Source: Flavonifractor sp. An100 | Lineage (GTDB): Bacteria; Bacillota; Clostridia; Oscillospirales; Oscillospiraceae | Reading direction: 5' to 3' | Length of the DNA stretch: 42,222 nt | Assembly (NCBI RefSeq): GCF_002161175.1 | Contig: NZ_NFMA01000027.1 | Location: forward strand, 1-42,222 | In this document: positions 15,780 to 23,415 of the stretch, piece by piece | Layout: the number at the start of each line of letters is the position of its first letter | Numbering within the stretch: position 1 is the stretch's first letter | Notes under the pieces: model-generated | Told to the model about the DNA's origin: nothing | The model's input: only the letters and a program-made list of their open reading frames with translations | Databases searched by the model: none | Translations under genes and position numbers: made by a program

Positions 15780-16103
15780 TCAGCTCTCGTCCATGTTTCG
15801 CAGATAAGCCTCTGCTCCGTAGCGCAGGCAGCGCTGTAGCCGCCGTTCCCCCCGCTTGATGGTCCGGGAGACGGTGGATTTGTCCACTCCCAGCCGTTCT
15901 CCAATCTCCCGCATGTTCAGCCCCTCGGCGTAATACAGCAGCAGCACCTGCCGCTGCTTGGCGGTCACGTCCTCCCGCAGGGCCCGGATCAGGTTGCGCT
16001 TGAGACGGCTGATCTCCTGGCTGTTGTCGGCGGACATCTGCCGGGAGTAGACTGCCATGTCGGCGGCATATACTTTGCCCCGCCTATATCGTGTATTTGG
16101 CAT
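15780..16103 (-). CDS. Sigma-70 region 4-like HTH protein
   Basis: The 107-residue protein is basic at the N-terminus and carries a region-4-type helix-turn-helix (about 47-95; AKQRQVLLLYYAEGLNMREIGERLGVDKSTVSRTIKRGERRLQRC). It has no region 2, so it cannot be a full sigma factor; it may be a DNA-binding regulator or part of a split factor. Its first 20 bases overlap the end of the upstream gene in another frame. It is the last of a tightly overlapped three-gene unit. Confidence 0.72.
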   Translation of the reverse strand: MPNTRYRRGKVYAADMAVYSRQMSADNSQEISRLKRNLIRALREDVTAKQRQVLLLYYAEGLNMREIGERLGVDKSTVSRTIKRGERRLQRCLRYGAEAYLRNMDES

Positions 16104-16317
16104 TGCGGCGATACCCCCTGTCATAGTAGCGCTCGGTGAGTACGGCCAGCTCCCGGGCCTCCCGGAGCATGGTGGACAGCATATGGATGCGCTCCTGGAG
16201 CTGACAGCTCTCCTCTGGGTCCGCGCTGTGATCCAGCCGGTACTGCAACTGACAGATGCGCAGATCCAGAGCGTGGGCATGGGCCCGGTACTCCACAGAC
16301 AATTCCCTCAGTGTCAT
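16084..16317 (-). CDS. Small coiled-coil protein, function unknown
   Basis: The 77-residue protein is mostly helical and charged, with heptad-like leucines from LRICQLQYRLDH to MLREARELAVLTERYYDRGYRR. The ATG overlaps the preceding zinc-ribbon stop as ATGA, and its end overlaps the sigma-like gene by 20 bases, which suggests coupled translation and joint function. I do not know the family. Confidence 0.65.
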   Translation of the reverse strand: MTLRELSVEYRAHAHALDLRICQLQYRLDHSADPEESCQLQERIHMLSTMLREARELAVLTERYYDRGYRRNAKYTI

Positions 16318-16502
16318 GGCGATTCTTTATCCTCCTCTTTCTCAAACCGGGACAGGCATAAAGCACAGATCTGCCGTCCGTGCCACAGCCCGCCCCGATC
16401 TCCGTGGTATTGCTCCTGCCCGCACAGGGGACACAGCCACAAAGCCCCGGCCAACTGACTGTCCCGCAAGGCGGGCAGCAGGGTATGAAAACTCTCCTGC
16501 GT
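16314..16502 (-). CDS. Small zinc-ribbon protein, possibly with ACG start
   Basis: An open frame ends at TGA 16314-16316, overlapping the next ATG. The protein (about 62 residues) has two CxxC knuckles, CPLCG and CALC, 22 residues apart, a typical zinc ribbon, preceded by a helical QESFHTLLPALRDSQLAGAL segment. No ATG, GTG or upstream TTG fits: GGGAGG lies four bases before an ACG at 16502, and AAGGAG eleven bases before it. I take ACG as start; an internal TTG with no ribosome site is the alternative. The conserved-looking protein and the overlap with its neighbours support it. Confidence 0.5.
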   Translation of the reverse strand, partial: TQESFHTLLPALRDSQLAGALWLCPLCGQEQYHGDRGGLWHGRQICALCLSRFEKEEDKESP

Positions 16503-16561
16503 AAGTCCTCCCGCTCCTTTCTTTTCGCAGTAAGAATTTCAAAACTTTTTTGAAAAACTCC

Positions 16562-16590
16562 TTGACAACAAAATAGAACTTTGCTATAAT
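16562..16590 (+). promoter_or_regulatory. tRNA-Thr/Tyr promoter
   Basis: Perfect TTGACA (16562-16567) and TATAAT (16585-16590) are separated by 17 bases, about 32 bases before tRNA-Thr. Confidence 0.9.
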
Positions 16591-16622
16591 ATCCCTTGCT
16601 GTTGGACAGCCGTACTGAAGAT

Positions 16623-16698
16623 GCTGGTGTAGCTCAGCCGGTAGAGCAGCTGATTTGTAATCAGCAGGTCGGGGGTTCGAATCCGTCCACCAGCTCCA
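16623..16698 (+). tRNA. tRNA-Thr (anticodon TGT)
   Basis: The cloverleaf is complete: acceptor GCTGGTG / CACCAGC, D-arm AGCTC-GAGC, anticodon stem GCTGA / TCAGC with loop TTTGTAA (anticodon TGT), T-arm GTTCGAATCC and an encoded CCA. Confidence 0.96.
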
Positions 16699-16711
16699 CA
16701 AGTTCATATTT

Positions 16712-16796
16712 GGAGGAGTTCCCGAGTGGCCAAAGGGGGCAGACTGTAAATCTGTTGCGTTTCGCTTCGGTGGTTCGAATCCACCCTCCTCCACCA
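16712..16796 (+). tRNA. tRNA-Tyr (anticodon GTA)
   Basis: This class II tRNA has acceptor GGAGGAG / CTCCTCC, an anticodon loop containing CTGTAAA (anticodon GTA), a long variable arm, T-arm GGTTCGAATCC and an encoded CCA. It follows tRNA-Thr after 13 bases and shares its promoter. Confidence 0.96.
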
Positions 16797-16797
16797 A

Positions 16798-16835
16798 TTG
16801 GAGCAAGTGATGATCCACTTGCTCCAATTTCTATT
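16798..16835 (+). terminator. Terminator after tRNA pair
   Basis: The 12-bp stem TTGGAGCAAGTG / CACTTGCTCCAA is followed by TTTCTATTT. Confidence 0.75.
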
Positions 16836-16853
16836 TGGCTGCCAAGCAGATAT

Positions 16854-16867
16854 AGAACAAATGTTCT
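16854..16867. promoter_or_regulatory. LexA/SOS-like box
   Basis: AGAACAAATGTTCT is a 14-base palindrome except at its centre and matches the Gram-positive SOS core GAAC-RNRY-GTTC. No protein gene starts just beyond it on either strand, so its target is unclear. Confidence 0.4.
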
Positions 16868-16885
16868 AAACATGACATAAGCATA

Positions 16886-17009
16886 CTCCTGTTTACGGAT
16901 TCTGTCAACCGACAGGAGGAGGGACTTTTCCGGGAAAAGACCGGGAAACGGGACTTTCGACCTGGAACGACAAAAACCCCCGCAGGCCTAGTGCCTGCGG
17001 GGGTTTTAT
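16886..17009 (+). ncRNA. Candidate small RNA ending in strong terminator
   Basis: Downstream of the SOS-like box, about 120 bases have no supported ORF but can form three hairpins: CTCCTGT / ACAGGAG (16886-16918), TTTTC-CGG-GAAAA (16926-16938) and the terminator at 16977-17009. No clear -10/-35 pair was found, so this is only a candidate. Confidence 0.25.
16977..17009 (-). terminator. Rho-independent terminator
   Basis: The 11-bp stem CCCCCGCAGGC / GCCTGCGGGGG has T-runs on both strands (TTTTTG on minus, TTTTAT on plus). It ends the minus-strand P-loop gene and could also end a plus-strand transcript. Confidence 0.85.
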
Positions 17010-17027
17010 CATCGGTCGCAGCGGAAA

Positions 17028-17438
17028 TTAGAAATATTTCTTTACGCCGTCAGGGGCCAGGGAGGCGTCATCACTGATGGTGATGGTGAACTTGATATTA
17101 TGAAGCTCGCCGAACTTGTTCAGCCAATCCAGGAACTTCTCAGTCTCCACATCGCACTCAGCGCCAACGATCTTGGTCAGGCTGTCGATGAAGATATGGG
17201 TAATATCATAGTTGCCGGCATACAGGCCGCTGATAAAGCCCTTGAGGGCGGTGTAATTGGCAATATCATACTGGCTGGACTCCACCAGGCGGATCTGATA
17301 ATGGATATCGAAGGTGAGCTTGTTGCCCTTTTCGATGCAGACCACGTTTCCGTGCTCGGTCTGGACGGCGTTGTTGATCATTTCGATCATCTGCTTGGTC
17401 TTACCGGAGCCCTTCTTGCCCATGATAACTCGAATCAT
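17028..17438 (-). CDS. Small P-loop ATPase-like protein
   Basis: The 136-residue protein starts MIRVIMGKKGSGKTKQM, with Walker A GKKGSGKT near residues 7-14 and a Walker-B-like HIFIDSLTKI around 80-90. It is too short for a complete motor or kinase domain. It resembles small Clostridia proteins loosely named after PilT, but nothing here points to pili. The start at 17438 lies eight bases after AAGGAG; the upstream reading begins inside that ribosome site. It is alone, between a terminator and pgi. Function is not known. Confidence 0.7.
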   Translation of the reverse strand: MIRVIMGKKGSGKTKQMIEMINNAVQTEHGNVVCIEKGNKLTFDIHYQIRLVESSQYDIANYTALKGFISGLYAGNYDITHIFIDSLTKIVGAECDVETEKFLDWLNKFGELHNIKFTITISDDASLAPDGVKKYF

Positions 17439-17549
17439 GTGTATCACTCCTTAAACGTTTGACGTAGGGAAGGTTCCCCTTGCTTGTATACACTTTACCA
17501 TATTAGAGGTGCTTTTTCAACCTTGATGTTTGTGAATTTTTTGTGGCCG

Positions 17550-18875
17550 TTACAGCCGGGCTTCCAGCTCCGCCTTCAGGTCCTCGTAGCCGGGCTTGCC
17601 CAGCAGAGCGAACATGTTTTTCTTATAGGCCTCCACGCCGGGCTGATTGAAGGGGTTGACCTGGAGCAGGTAACCGGACAGACCGCACACGTACTCGAAG
17701 AAGTAGATCAGCCAGCCCACAGAGGTCTCTCCGATGGCGGGCAGCTGCAACAGGATGTTGGGCACTCCGCCGTCCACATGGGCCAGGATGACGCCCCGCA
17801 TAGCCTTTTCCGCCACGAAGGACAGGGGTTTGCCGGACAGGAAGTTCAGCCCGTCAATGTTCTCCGGATCGTTGGGGATGAGGAACTCACCCTTGGGGGC
17901 AAAGTGAACCACCGTTTCAAACATGAGCCGCTCGCCCTCCTGGATATACTGGCCCATGGAGTGGAGGTCGGCAGTAAACTCCACGCTGGCGGGGAACAGG
18001 CCCTTGCCGTCCTTGCCCTCGCTCTCGCCGTAGAGCTGCTTCCACCACTCGGCGAAGAAGCGGAAGGGGGGCTCATAGCAGGCCAGCAGCTCCACCTTCT
18101 TGCCGCTTTCATACATGGCGTGGCGGGCAGCCGCATACTGCCAGGCGGGGTTGTCCAGACCGGGGACGGATAGCTCGTCCATGGCCTGACGGGCGCCGGA
18201 CATGAGCGCTTCGATGTCGATACCAGCAGCGGCAATGGGCAGAAGGCCCACAGCGGTGAGGACGGAGTATCGGCCGCCTACAGCGTCAGGCACCACAAAT
18301 TCCTCGTAGCCCTCTGCGTCAGCCAGCCCCTTCAGGGCACCCTTGTGGGCATCGGTGGTGGCGTAAATGCGCTCCCGGGCCCCTTCCTTGCCGTACTTTT
18401 GCTCCAGCATACCCTTGAAAATGCGGAAGGCCACAGCGGGCTCGGTGGTGGTGCCAGATTTGGAGATGACATTGACGGAGAAGTCCCGGTCGCCAATGAG
18501 GGCGATGAGCTCCAGCAGAGCATCGGTGGACAGGCCGTTGCCGGCAAAGTAGATGTCGGGAGTATTCTTTTTCTTCAGGTTGTAGTTAGGGGAGGCCAGC
18601 AGCTCGATGACGGCGCGGGCGCCCAGGTAGGAGCCGCCGATGCCGATGACTACCAGCACCTGGGACTGCTGCTGAATTTTCTTGGCGGCAGCCTGGATGC
18701 GGGCAAACTCCTCCTTATCGTAATCCCGGGGCAGGGTGACCCAGCCAGTGAAGTCGCCACCGGGGCCATTATGATTGGCCAGCATGGAAGCGGCCTGCTC
18801 CAAAGCGGCTTTCCGGCTGGCGGTAAAATCCTGGGGCAGGAAGGATGATAGTTTGGACAAATCAAGATTTAACAT
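17550..18875 (-). CDS. pgi: Glucose-6-phosphate isomerase
   Basis: The 441-residue enzyme interconverts glucose-6-phosphate and fructose-6-phosphate in glycolysis. It has the sugar-phosphate-binding [11 protein letters not shown] (78-88) and [14 protein letters not shown] (138-151) blocks and the family signature [14 protein letters not shown] (200-213). The length is right for Firmicutes-type Pgi. The ribosome site TGGAGGAG is about eight bases before ATG. A good -10 (TATAAT on minus, 18998-19003) lies about 120 bases upstream, with no strong -35. The leader holds two GGGATAAG copies of unknown meaning. Confidence 0.97.
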   Translation of the reverse strand: MLNLDLSKLSSFLPQDFTASRKAALEQAASMLANHNGPGGDFTGWVTLPRDYDKEEFARIQAAAKKIQQQSQVLVVIGIGGSYLGARAVIELLASPNYNLKKKNTPDIYFAGNGLSTDALLELIALIGDRDFSVNVISKSGTTTEPAVAFRIFKGMLEQKYGKEGARERIYATTDAHKGALKGLADAEGYEEFVVPDAVGGRYSVLTAVGLLPIAAAGIDIEALMSGARQAMDELSVPGLDNPAWQYAAARHAMYESGKKVELLACYEPPFRFFAEWWKQLYGESEGKDGKGLFPASVEFTADLHSMGQYIQEGERLMFETVVHFAPKGEFLIPNDPENIDGLNFLSGKPLSFVAEKAMRGVILAHVDGGVPNILLQLPAIGETSVGWLIYFFEYVCGLSGYLLQVNPFNQPGVEAYKKNMFALLGKPGYEDLKAELEARL

Positions 18876-19092
18876 AAGGAAACTCCTCCAATCAAAGAAT
18901 TAAATCTTATCCCGGAAGGCAGCCATATATGAGAGCAATGCAGGCTCCAACTGGTTTCAATTGGGGTGAGATAAGATTGGGATGTTGCCTTATCCCTATT
19001 ATACCACAGCATGTCCTGGTTTTCATTGGAAAATTGCAAAATTAAAGGGGAGGAAGGGAAAAAAGAATTTCAAGTAGAGAACGAAAAAAGTG

Positions 19093-19121
19093 TTGACAAA
19101 TAGGAAAAAATAAAGTACAAT
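19093..19121 (+). promoter_or_regulatory. tRNA-Val promoter
   Basis: Perfect TTGACA (19093-19098) and TACAAT (19116-19121) are separated by 17 bases, 14 bases before tRNA-Val. Confidence 0.88.
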
Positions 19122-19135
19122 AACCTACGCTGTTC

Positions 19136-19211
19136 GGACGATTAGCTCAGCTGGTAGAGCATCCGCTTGACGTGCGGGAGGTCACAGGTTCAAGTCCTGT
19201 ATCGTCCACCA
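19136..19211 (+). tRNA. tRNA-Val (anticodon GAC), integration target
   Basis: The acceptor GGACGAT / ATCGTCC, D-arm AGCTC-GAGC, anticodon loop TTGACGT (anticodon GAC), T-arm GGTTCAAGTCC and encoded CCA are all present. Its last 45 bases are repeated exactly at 36803-36847, so the 3' end seen here was probably supplied by the integrated element while keeping the tRNA intact. Confidence 0.95.
19167..19211 (+). repeat. attL of integrative element 1
   Basis: The 45-base 3' part of tRNA-Val, from TTGACGTGCGGGAGG to the CCA, is identical to 36803-36847. It starts in the anticodon loop, as is common for tyrosine-integrase att sites in tRNA genes. Confidence 0.9.
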
Positions 19212-19212
19212 T

Positions 19213-19249
19213 AAAAACCGCTGTTTTCGGGAGAAAACAGCGGTTTTTT
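19213..19249 (+). terminator. Terminator just inside attL
   Basis: The stem AAAACCGCTGTTTTC / GAAAACAGCGGTTTT with a GGGA loop ends in a T-run directly after tRNA-Val. A close relative lies after the second att copy at 36850, so the hairpin belongs to the elements. Confidence 0.85.
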
Positions 19250-19298
19250 GTAACTTTTTGCTTGCTTTTTCAAATCAAGAGGCCATGCGTTTTTCGCA

Positions 19299-19323
19299 TG
19301 ACCACAGGTTCAGCCACAGACAG
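19299..19323 (+). repeat. Candidate integrase arm-binding site, left end of element 1
   Basis: TGACCACA, five variable bases, then CAGCCACAGACAG. The same bipartite motif is at 36669-36693 (right end of element 1) and 36936-36959 (left end of element 2), all in the same orientation. Confidence 0.6.
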
Positions 19324-19330
19324 AGAAAAT

Positions 19331-19367
19331 ATGGGCCTCCGGAGGTGTTCTGCCTCCGGAGGCCCAT
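19331..19367 (-). terminator. Integrase operon terminator
   Basis: The 13-bp stem GGGCCTCCGGAGG / CCTCCGGAGGCCC is followed on the minus strand by ATTTTCTC. It ends the leftward integrase transcript. Confidence 0.75.
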
Positions 19368-19393
19368 TTGTGTATTACGCCGGATCGCCTTGG

Positions 19394-20818
19394 TCAACTT
19401 GTCAGGCCGCCCTGCTTCTGCCTCTCCTTCCCAGCGGCAATTTCCGCCTTCATCTCCCGAATCAGTTCGGCCAGCTTTTCCTCACACTCCGCCTCGGTTT
19501 TCGCATACACATTCCGGGCCATGCGCCTCCCGTTGACCTTGGGGGAGTAGCGACCCTCCCACAGGTGGTCGTTGATCTGGGAGATACACCCGGTGCCCGG
19601 TTTGCGGTACTTGCCCTTGACCGGCTGAAAGGCGGTTCTGCCGGGTGGTTTCGGCGCCTTCCCCTGCGGCGGTTCTCTCCCGGTGATGGCCCGGTCAATT
19701 TTGTCCGCCGCCTTCTGCCACATCTCGTCGGTGACATGGGCGTAGACATTCAACGTGGTGGCACTGGACACATGCCCGATGACTGTGGACAGGGTTTTCA
19801 CGTCCATCCCGTGCTCCAGAGCGCTGGTGGCAAAGGTGTGGCGCAGATCGTGGAAGCGGATGGCGGGGCAGCCCACCCGCTTCAGTACGGCGGACAGCTT
19901 CTTCCGCACCGCGGTGGGGTCCCGCGGGGAGTCCCCTTTTCTGGGGGATGGGAACATCCACTGGGAGGTGACGCTCTGCCGGTACTGTTCCAATATCTTC
20001 AAGACGGGTGTGGGCAGGAGAATGCTCCGGCTGGAGGCCCGGGTCTTGGGTTGGGAGACCACCAGTTTTCCCCGGATACGCTGGACTTGCCGCTCTACTC
20101 GCAGCACCCCAGTCCGGAAATCCAGATCATCCCACCGGAGGGCCAGGATCTCGCCCCGGCGCAGGCCGGTGGTCAGCTCCAGCAGAAGGAGTTCAAAGCA
20201 GCCGTCCTCCTTGGCCTGGATTAGCAGGCGTTGGATCTCCTCTCCCGTCAGCACCTGCATCTCTTTGGGGCGTGTGACCGGCGCTTTGCAGGAGAGGGCG
20301 GGATTTTTCAAAATCAACCCCTGGGCCACCGCCTGATCCAGCGCCATCCGGCAGGTCACATGACAGCTCTTTACCATCCGGTCGGACAGTCCGGGGCCGT
20401 ATTGTTCTACCCGCAGGAGCCGGCCCCCTTCCTTCAGCCGGTTATAGAACTGCTGGAGATCCGCCGCGGTCAGTTTGGCCAGAGGGATGGAACCCAGCTC
20501 TGGGATGATGTGCTGGTAGATGCGGTTTTCATAGTCCGCCTGGGTCTTGGGACGAATTTGGGGTTTGCACTCCCTCTGATACCAGTGATCCAGCCAGGTA
20601 CCGAAAGTCATGTCCCCTTTGGGCTTCTCCGGCTTTTGTTCCTGGAGGCTGGCCTTCAATGCTTTCAGCTTTGCACTGCACTCCGATTTGGTTTTTGCCA
20701 GTACGTTTTTCGTTTTGGGGCGCCCTTTTTCATCGTAGCCCACCACGACCCGGCCTTCCCAGCGGCCGTCTTTTCTCAGGTGGAGGCTGCCGTCGCCCCG
20801 TTTCCTTCGTTTTGCCAT
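19394..20818 (-). CDS. Tyrosine integrase with arm-binding domains at both ends
   Basis: The 474-residue recombinase has a core-binding domain (about 68-165) and a catalytic domain with Arg220 (TTGLRRGE), His323 and Arg326 (HDLRH), His349 (GHV) and nucleophile Tyr359 (NVYAHV). An AP2-like arm-binding module at 11-54 (DGRWEGR ... NVLAKTKSEC) is repeated after the catalytic domain at 409-453 (HLWEGR ... NVYAKTEAEC). This C-terminal extra module is unusual. Its start overlaps the end of the second integrase by 43 bases, so the two are co-translated. It should catalyse insertion into tRNA-Val. Confidence 0.92.
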   Translation of the reverse strand: MAKRRKRGDGSLHLRKDGRWEGRVVVGYDEKGRPKTKNVLAKTKSECSAKLKALKASLQEQKPEKPKGDMTFGTWLDHWYQRECKPQIRPKTQADYENRIYQHIIPELGSIPLAKLTAADLQQFYNRLKEGGRLLRVEQYGPGLSDRMVKSCHVTCRMALDQAVAQGLILKNPALSCKAPVTRPKEMQVLTGEEIQRLLIQAKEDGCFELLLLELTTGLRRGEILALRWDDLDFRTGVLRVERQVQRIRGKLVVSQPKTRASSRSILLPTPVLKILEQYRQSVTSQWMFPSPRKGDSPRDPTAVRKKLSAVLKRVGCPAIRFHDLRHTFATSALEHGMDVKTLSTVIGHVSSATTLNVYAHVTDEMWQKAADKIDRAITGREPPQGKAPKPPGRTAFQPVKGKYRKPGTGCISQINDHLWEGRYSPKVNGRRMARNVYAKTEAECEEKLAELIREMKAEIAAGKERQKQGGLTS

Positions 20819-21984
20819 AAGGTCAGCTCATCTCCTAACCACTCTGTTATCACATTTCCAACGATCTCAGCGGCGTTTCGGTGCATATCTCCGGTGACAT
20901 GGGTGTAGGTATCCAGGGTAAAGCTGGCCTTGGTGTGGCCCAGAATGCCGGAGAGGGTCTTGGCGTCCACTCCGGAGGCCAGGGCGTGGGTAGCGAACGT
21001 GTGCCTCAGATCATGGAACCGAAGGCTGGGCAGTTCAGCCTGGTTCAGCAGTTCTTTGAGCCTGCGGTATGCGCTGTTGGGATTTACTGGCCGCTCCGGG
21101 CGGAGGGGATCTGAAAAGATCCACTGAGTCAGAGCTGCTGTCTTCCGTTCCTTCAGAAGTTGGGTGGTGCTGTAAGGAAGCAGAATTGTCCGCTGTCCCG
21201 CATAGGTCTTGGTCTCTCCTGCCTCCAGAGTTCCACCCTTTCGGGCGTGGATGGTGCGGCGCACCTTTAAGGTCCCAACGTCGCTGTCAAAATCCTCCCA
21301 TTTTAGGCCGCACAGCTCTCCCCGGCGCAGGCCGGTGGTCAGCTCGGTATAGAAGAAGTCGTGCCAGATGGGGTCGAATCGAATTGCGCACAGGAATTTT
21401 TCCAGCTGGTCGTGGGTAAGTACCCGCTTGGGTGTGTTTGGCACGCTGGGCGGAGTTACTTTTTCTGCGGGATTGAAGGGGATCAGGCCCTCGTCCGCTG
21501 CCGTTTTCAATGCGTGGTGGAGGGTGGTGTGGATTCCCCGGACGGTGGCCGGAGCCAGCCCAGGCCCACAGTTCTGGCGGGGGAGTTTGCGCCCTCGTTC
21601 CAGGAGAAGCTGATACAGTTCCCGCAGGTCATCAGATGTCAGTTTTATCAATAGCTTTTCCCCCAGGTATGGCTTCACATGGTTGTCCATGTCCTTCCGG
21701 TATCCCTCCAGGGTGCCGGGGCGGACCGTTCCTGTCATGTGCTTCTCCAGCCATTCATCGAGCCACTGTGCCAGTGTCATTTTGCTCTGTTCTGTGAGCT
21801 CCACACCTTGGAACGCATCAATATTTTGCCGGAGCTTAGTTGTCAGTTCTTTCTGGGTATCTGCGTAGATATATCGGAAGATGGAATCCCCGTTGCCCTT
21901 GTGGCCTACCACGATGCGGCCCTCCCAACGGCCGTCCTCCCGTTTCCGAACCATGCCGTCGCCGGATGGACGTCTCTTTCCCAT
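20776..21984 (-). CDS. Second tandem tyrosine integrase
   Basis: The 402-residue recombinase has an N-terminal AP2-like arm-binding domain (about 7-50; DGRWEGRIVVGHKGNG), a core-binding domain and a full catalytic set: TTGLRRGE, HDLRHTFATHAL, GHTKASFTLDTYTHV. It lies upstream of and overlaps the first integrase, both reading toward attL. Both enzymes keep all catalytic residues and the pair recurs in element 2, so both are probably needed. It follows the DUF6809-like gene after three bases. Confidence 0.92.
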   Translation of the reverse strand: MGKRRPSGDGMVRKREDGRWEGRIVVGHKGNGDSIFRYIYADTQKELTTKLRQNIDAFQGVELTEQSKMTLAQWLDEWLEKHMTGTVRPGTLEGYRKDMDNHVKPYLGEKLLIKLTSDDLRELYQLLLERGRKLPRQNCGPGLAPATVRGIHTTLHHALKTAADEGLIPFNPAEKVTPPSVPNTPKRVLTHDQLEKFLCAIRFDPIWHDFFYTELTTGLRRGELCGLKWEDFDSDVGTLKVRRTIHARKGGTLEAGETKTYAGQRTILLPYSTTQLLKERKTAALTQWIFSDPLRPERPVNPNSAYRRLKELLNQAELPSLRFHDLRHTFATHALASGVDAKTLSGILGHTKASFTLDTYTHVTGDMHRNAAEIVGNVITEWLGDELTLWQNEGNGATAAST

Positions 21985-21987
21985 AAG

Positions 21988-22290
21988 CTATCCCTCCTCC
22001 CGATACATCGTCAGGCTTCCGTCGTCCTCATCCAGGGCCTCCATAGCCATTCTCATCCCCAGCCGGAACCCCAGGATGAAGTGCTCCAGAGCCATGGTGC
22101 TGTTGATTTCATTCTCGGCGTTGAGGAGCCGGAGCAGCAGAGTTTTCTTCTCTCCCTCCAACTGGGCAGTGAGCTTCTCCTCACACTGCTCTGCCCGGTC
22201 CATTGCGTCTGCTAGAACGGAGCCAGGTGTGATGTCTTGCTCATTGGGTGTGATCTTTCCAAAGTACAGATTCTCCAGGGTGTCTCGCAT
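21988..22290 (-). CDS. DUF6809-like small protein
   Basis: The 100-residue protein is mostly helical and acidic (MRDTLENLYFGKITPNEQDI ... FILGFRLGMRMAMEAL). The start at 22290 follows AGGAGG by eight bases; a longer reading is rejected. It is the first gene of the leftward integrase operon, and a diverged counterpart (39594-39899) holds the same place in element 2. Such proteins are common beside integrases in Clostridia elements; the role is unknown. Confidence 0.7.
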   Translation of the reverse strand: MRDTLENLYFGKITPNEQDITPGSVLADAMDRAEQCEEKLTAQLEGEKKTLLLRLLNAENEINSTMALEHFILGFRLGMRMAMEALDEDDGSLTMYREEG

Positions 22291-22516
22291 GTGTGCCGCC
22301 TCCTTTCTAACGACACAACATACCACAGAAAACAGAAATAGCCAGTGGTACGGCGCACAATTATCAAACTGTTATCATTTGGGCGCTCTGCCGCCGCATT
22401 CATTGTTAACAGCGTCGCAATCTCAAAGCTGGGGCAGATCGGAAGAAAGATATTCTTCTCATCTTTAGCCCCACGTGTCTTTATGCAGATACATGGTTAC
22501 TTCGTACCTGCGCCCC

Positions 22517-22545
22517 TTGCAACTGAGACGGTCTTATGCTACAAT
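22517..22545 (+). promoter_or_regulatory. Promoter of antitoxin/Fic operon (element 1)
   Basis: TTGCAA (22517-22522) and TACAAT (22540-22545) are separated by 17 bases. Identical boxes and spacing occur at 40046-40074 in element 2, within otherwise diverged DNA. Confidence 0.75.
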
Positions 22546-22582
22546 GCAGGCACAAAGAACCTGATTCGCGGGAGGGATAAAC

Positions 22583-22750
22583 ATGTCTGACTCCATTGAA
22601 CGCTCCATTCGGACAGCGGAGCTTTCCCTGAGAATGGAGGGGTTTTCTGTTACGGACGTCTGTAAGGAACTTTGCCGCAAGCTGCTGGCTGGGGAGATCA
22701 CGCTGCAGGAATATCTGACGCAAGTGATTTCAGGCGAAGGGAAGGCCTGA
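22583..22750 (+). CDS. VbhA-like antitoxin
   Basis: The 55-residue protein starts MSDSIERSIRTAELSLRMEG. It contains the Fic-inhibitory motif [S/T]xxxE[G/N] as SLRMEG (Ser15, Glu19, Gly20), which in class I Fic systems places a glutamate in the Fic active site and blocks AMP transfer. The rest is one or two short helices (DVCKELCRKLLAGEITLQEYL). GGGAGG lies seven bases before ATG, and the Fic start follows one base after the stop, so translation is coupled. Confidence 0.85.
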   Translation: MSDSIERSIRTAELSLRMEGFSVTDVCKELCRKLLAGEITLQEYLTQVISGEGKA

Positions 22751-22751
22751 T

Positions 22752-23369
22752 ATGGCGTACAGTATAGACGCGCTTACAGAGGACTGCTATCCAGGGACGA
22801 CCTGCCTAATCAATAAACTAGGGATTCAGGATGAGGAGAAACTGGCGGAGACCGAAGCGGCTATTGTTTTGGGCAAGGCCAGTTTGCTGGATCAGCAGCC
22901 GATGGCAGGTGCATTTGATTTTGCACATTACAAATCTATCCATCATTTTTTGTTTTGCGATCTCTACAATTGGGCAGGGCAGATACGTACGATCAAGATT
23001 TCAAAAAAGGGAACGGTTTTTGTTCCTGCTGCTGAGATTCCGTCGTGTGCGGATGCGTGTTTTTCTCGGTTAGCTACCTTTACCGATGAAGGCCTTTCTC
23101 ATCAGGAATTCATCGAGGCGATTGCGGATTTTTACAATACGATCAATATGCTGCACCCATTCCGAGAGGGAAACGGAAGAACCCAGCGGCTCTTTTTTAC
23201 CCAGTGGATTCGTCACTTAGGCTATGAGTTTGATTTGTCTGATGTCGACCCGGATGAGTTCATGATCGCAACAATTTACGCAGCGCAAGGAGTGATGGAT
23301 CCATTGATCGAGTTTTTTGCGCAAAAGCTCCAAGGGCCAACCATGGGATTAGATATGACATTTCGATAG
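22752..23369 (+). CDS. Fic family toxin (probable AMP transferase)
   Basis: The 205-residue protein has the full Fic active motif HPFREGNGRTQR at 135-146, with catalytic His135, and the preceding beta-hairpin flap (RTIKISKKGTVFV, about 79-91). It would transfer AMP from ATP to a target Tyr/Ser/Thr, as VbhT does with topoisomerases; the target here is unknown. It has no internal inhibitory helix, in keeping with the separate VbhA-like partner just upstream. The second copy in element 2 is similar throughout. Confidence 0.92.
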   Translation: MAYSIDALTEDCYPGTTCLINKLGIQDEEKLAETEAAIVLGKASLLDQQPMAGAFDFAHYKSIHHFLFCDLYNWAGQIRTIKISKKGTVFVPAAEIPSCADACFSRLATFTDEGLSHQEFIEAIADFYNTINMLHPFREGNGRTQRLFFTQWIRHLGYEFDLSDVDPDEFMIATIYAAQGVMDPLIEFFAQKLQGPTMGLDMTFR

Positions 23370-23376
23370 GAATTTG

Positions 23377-23415
23377 AGTACCGAACAGTCCTGTTACTGT
23401 ACGGTACTTTATTAT
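23377..23415. terminator. Bidirectional terminator between Fic and relaxase
   Basis: AGTACCG / CGGTACT with an inner ACAGT / ACTGT stem forms a long hairpin followed by TTTATTATTTT on the plus strand. The relaxase stop lies at its edge. Confidence 0.7.
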
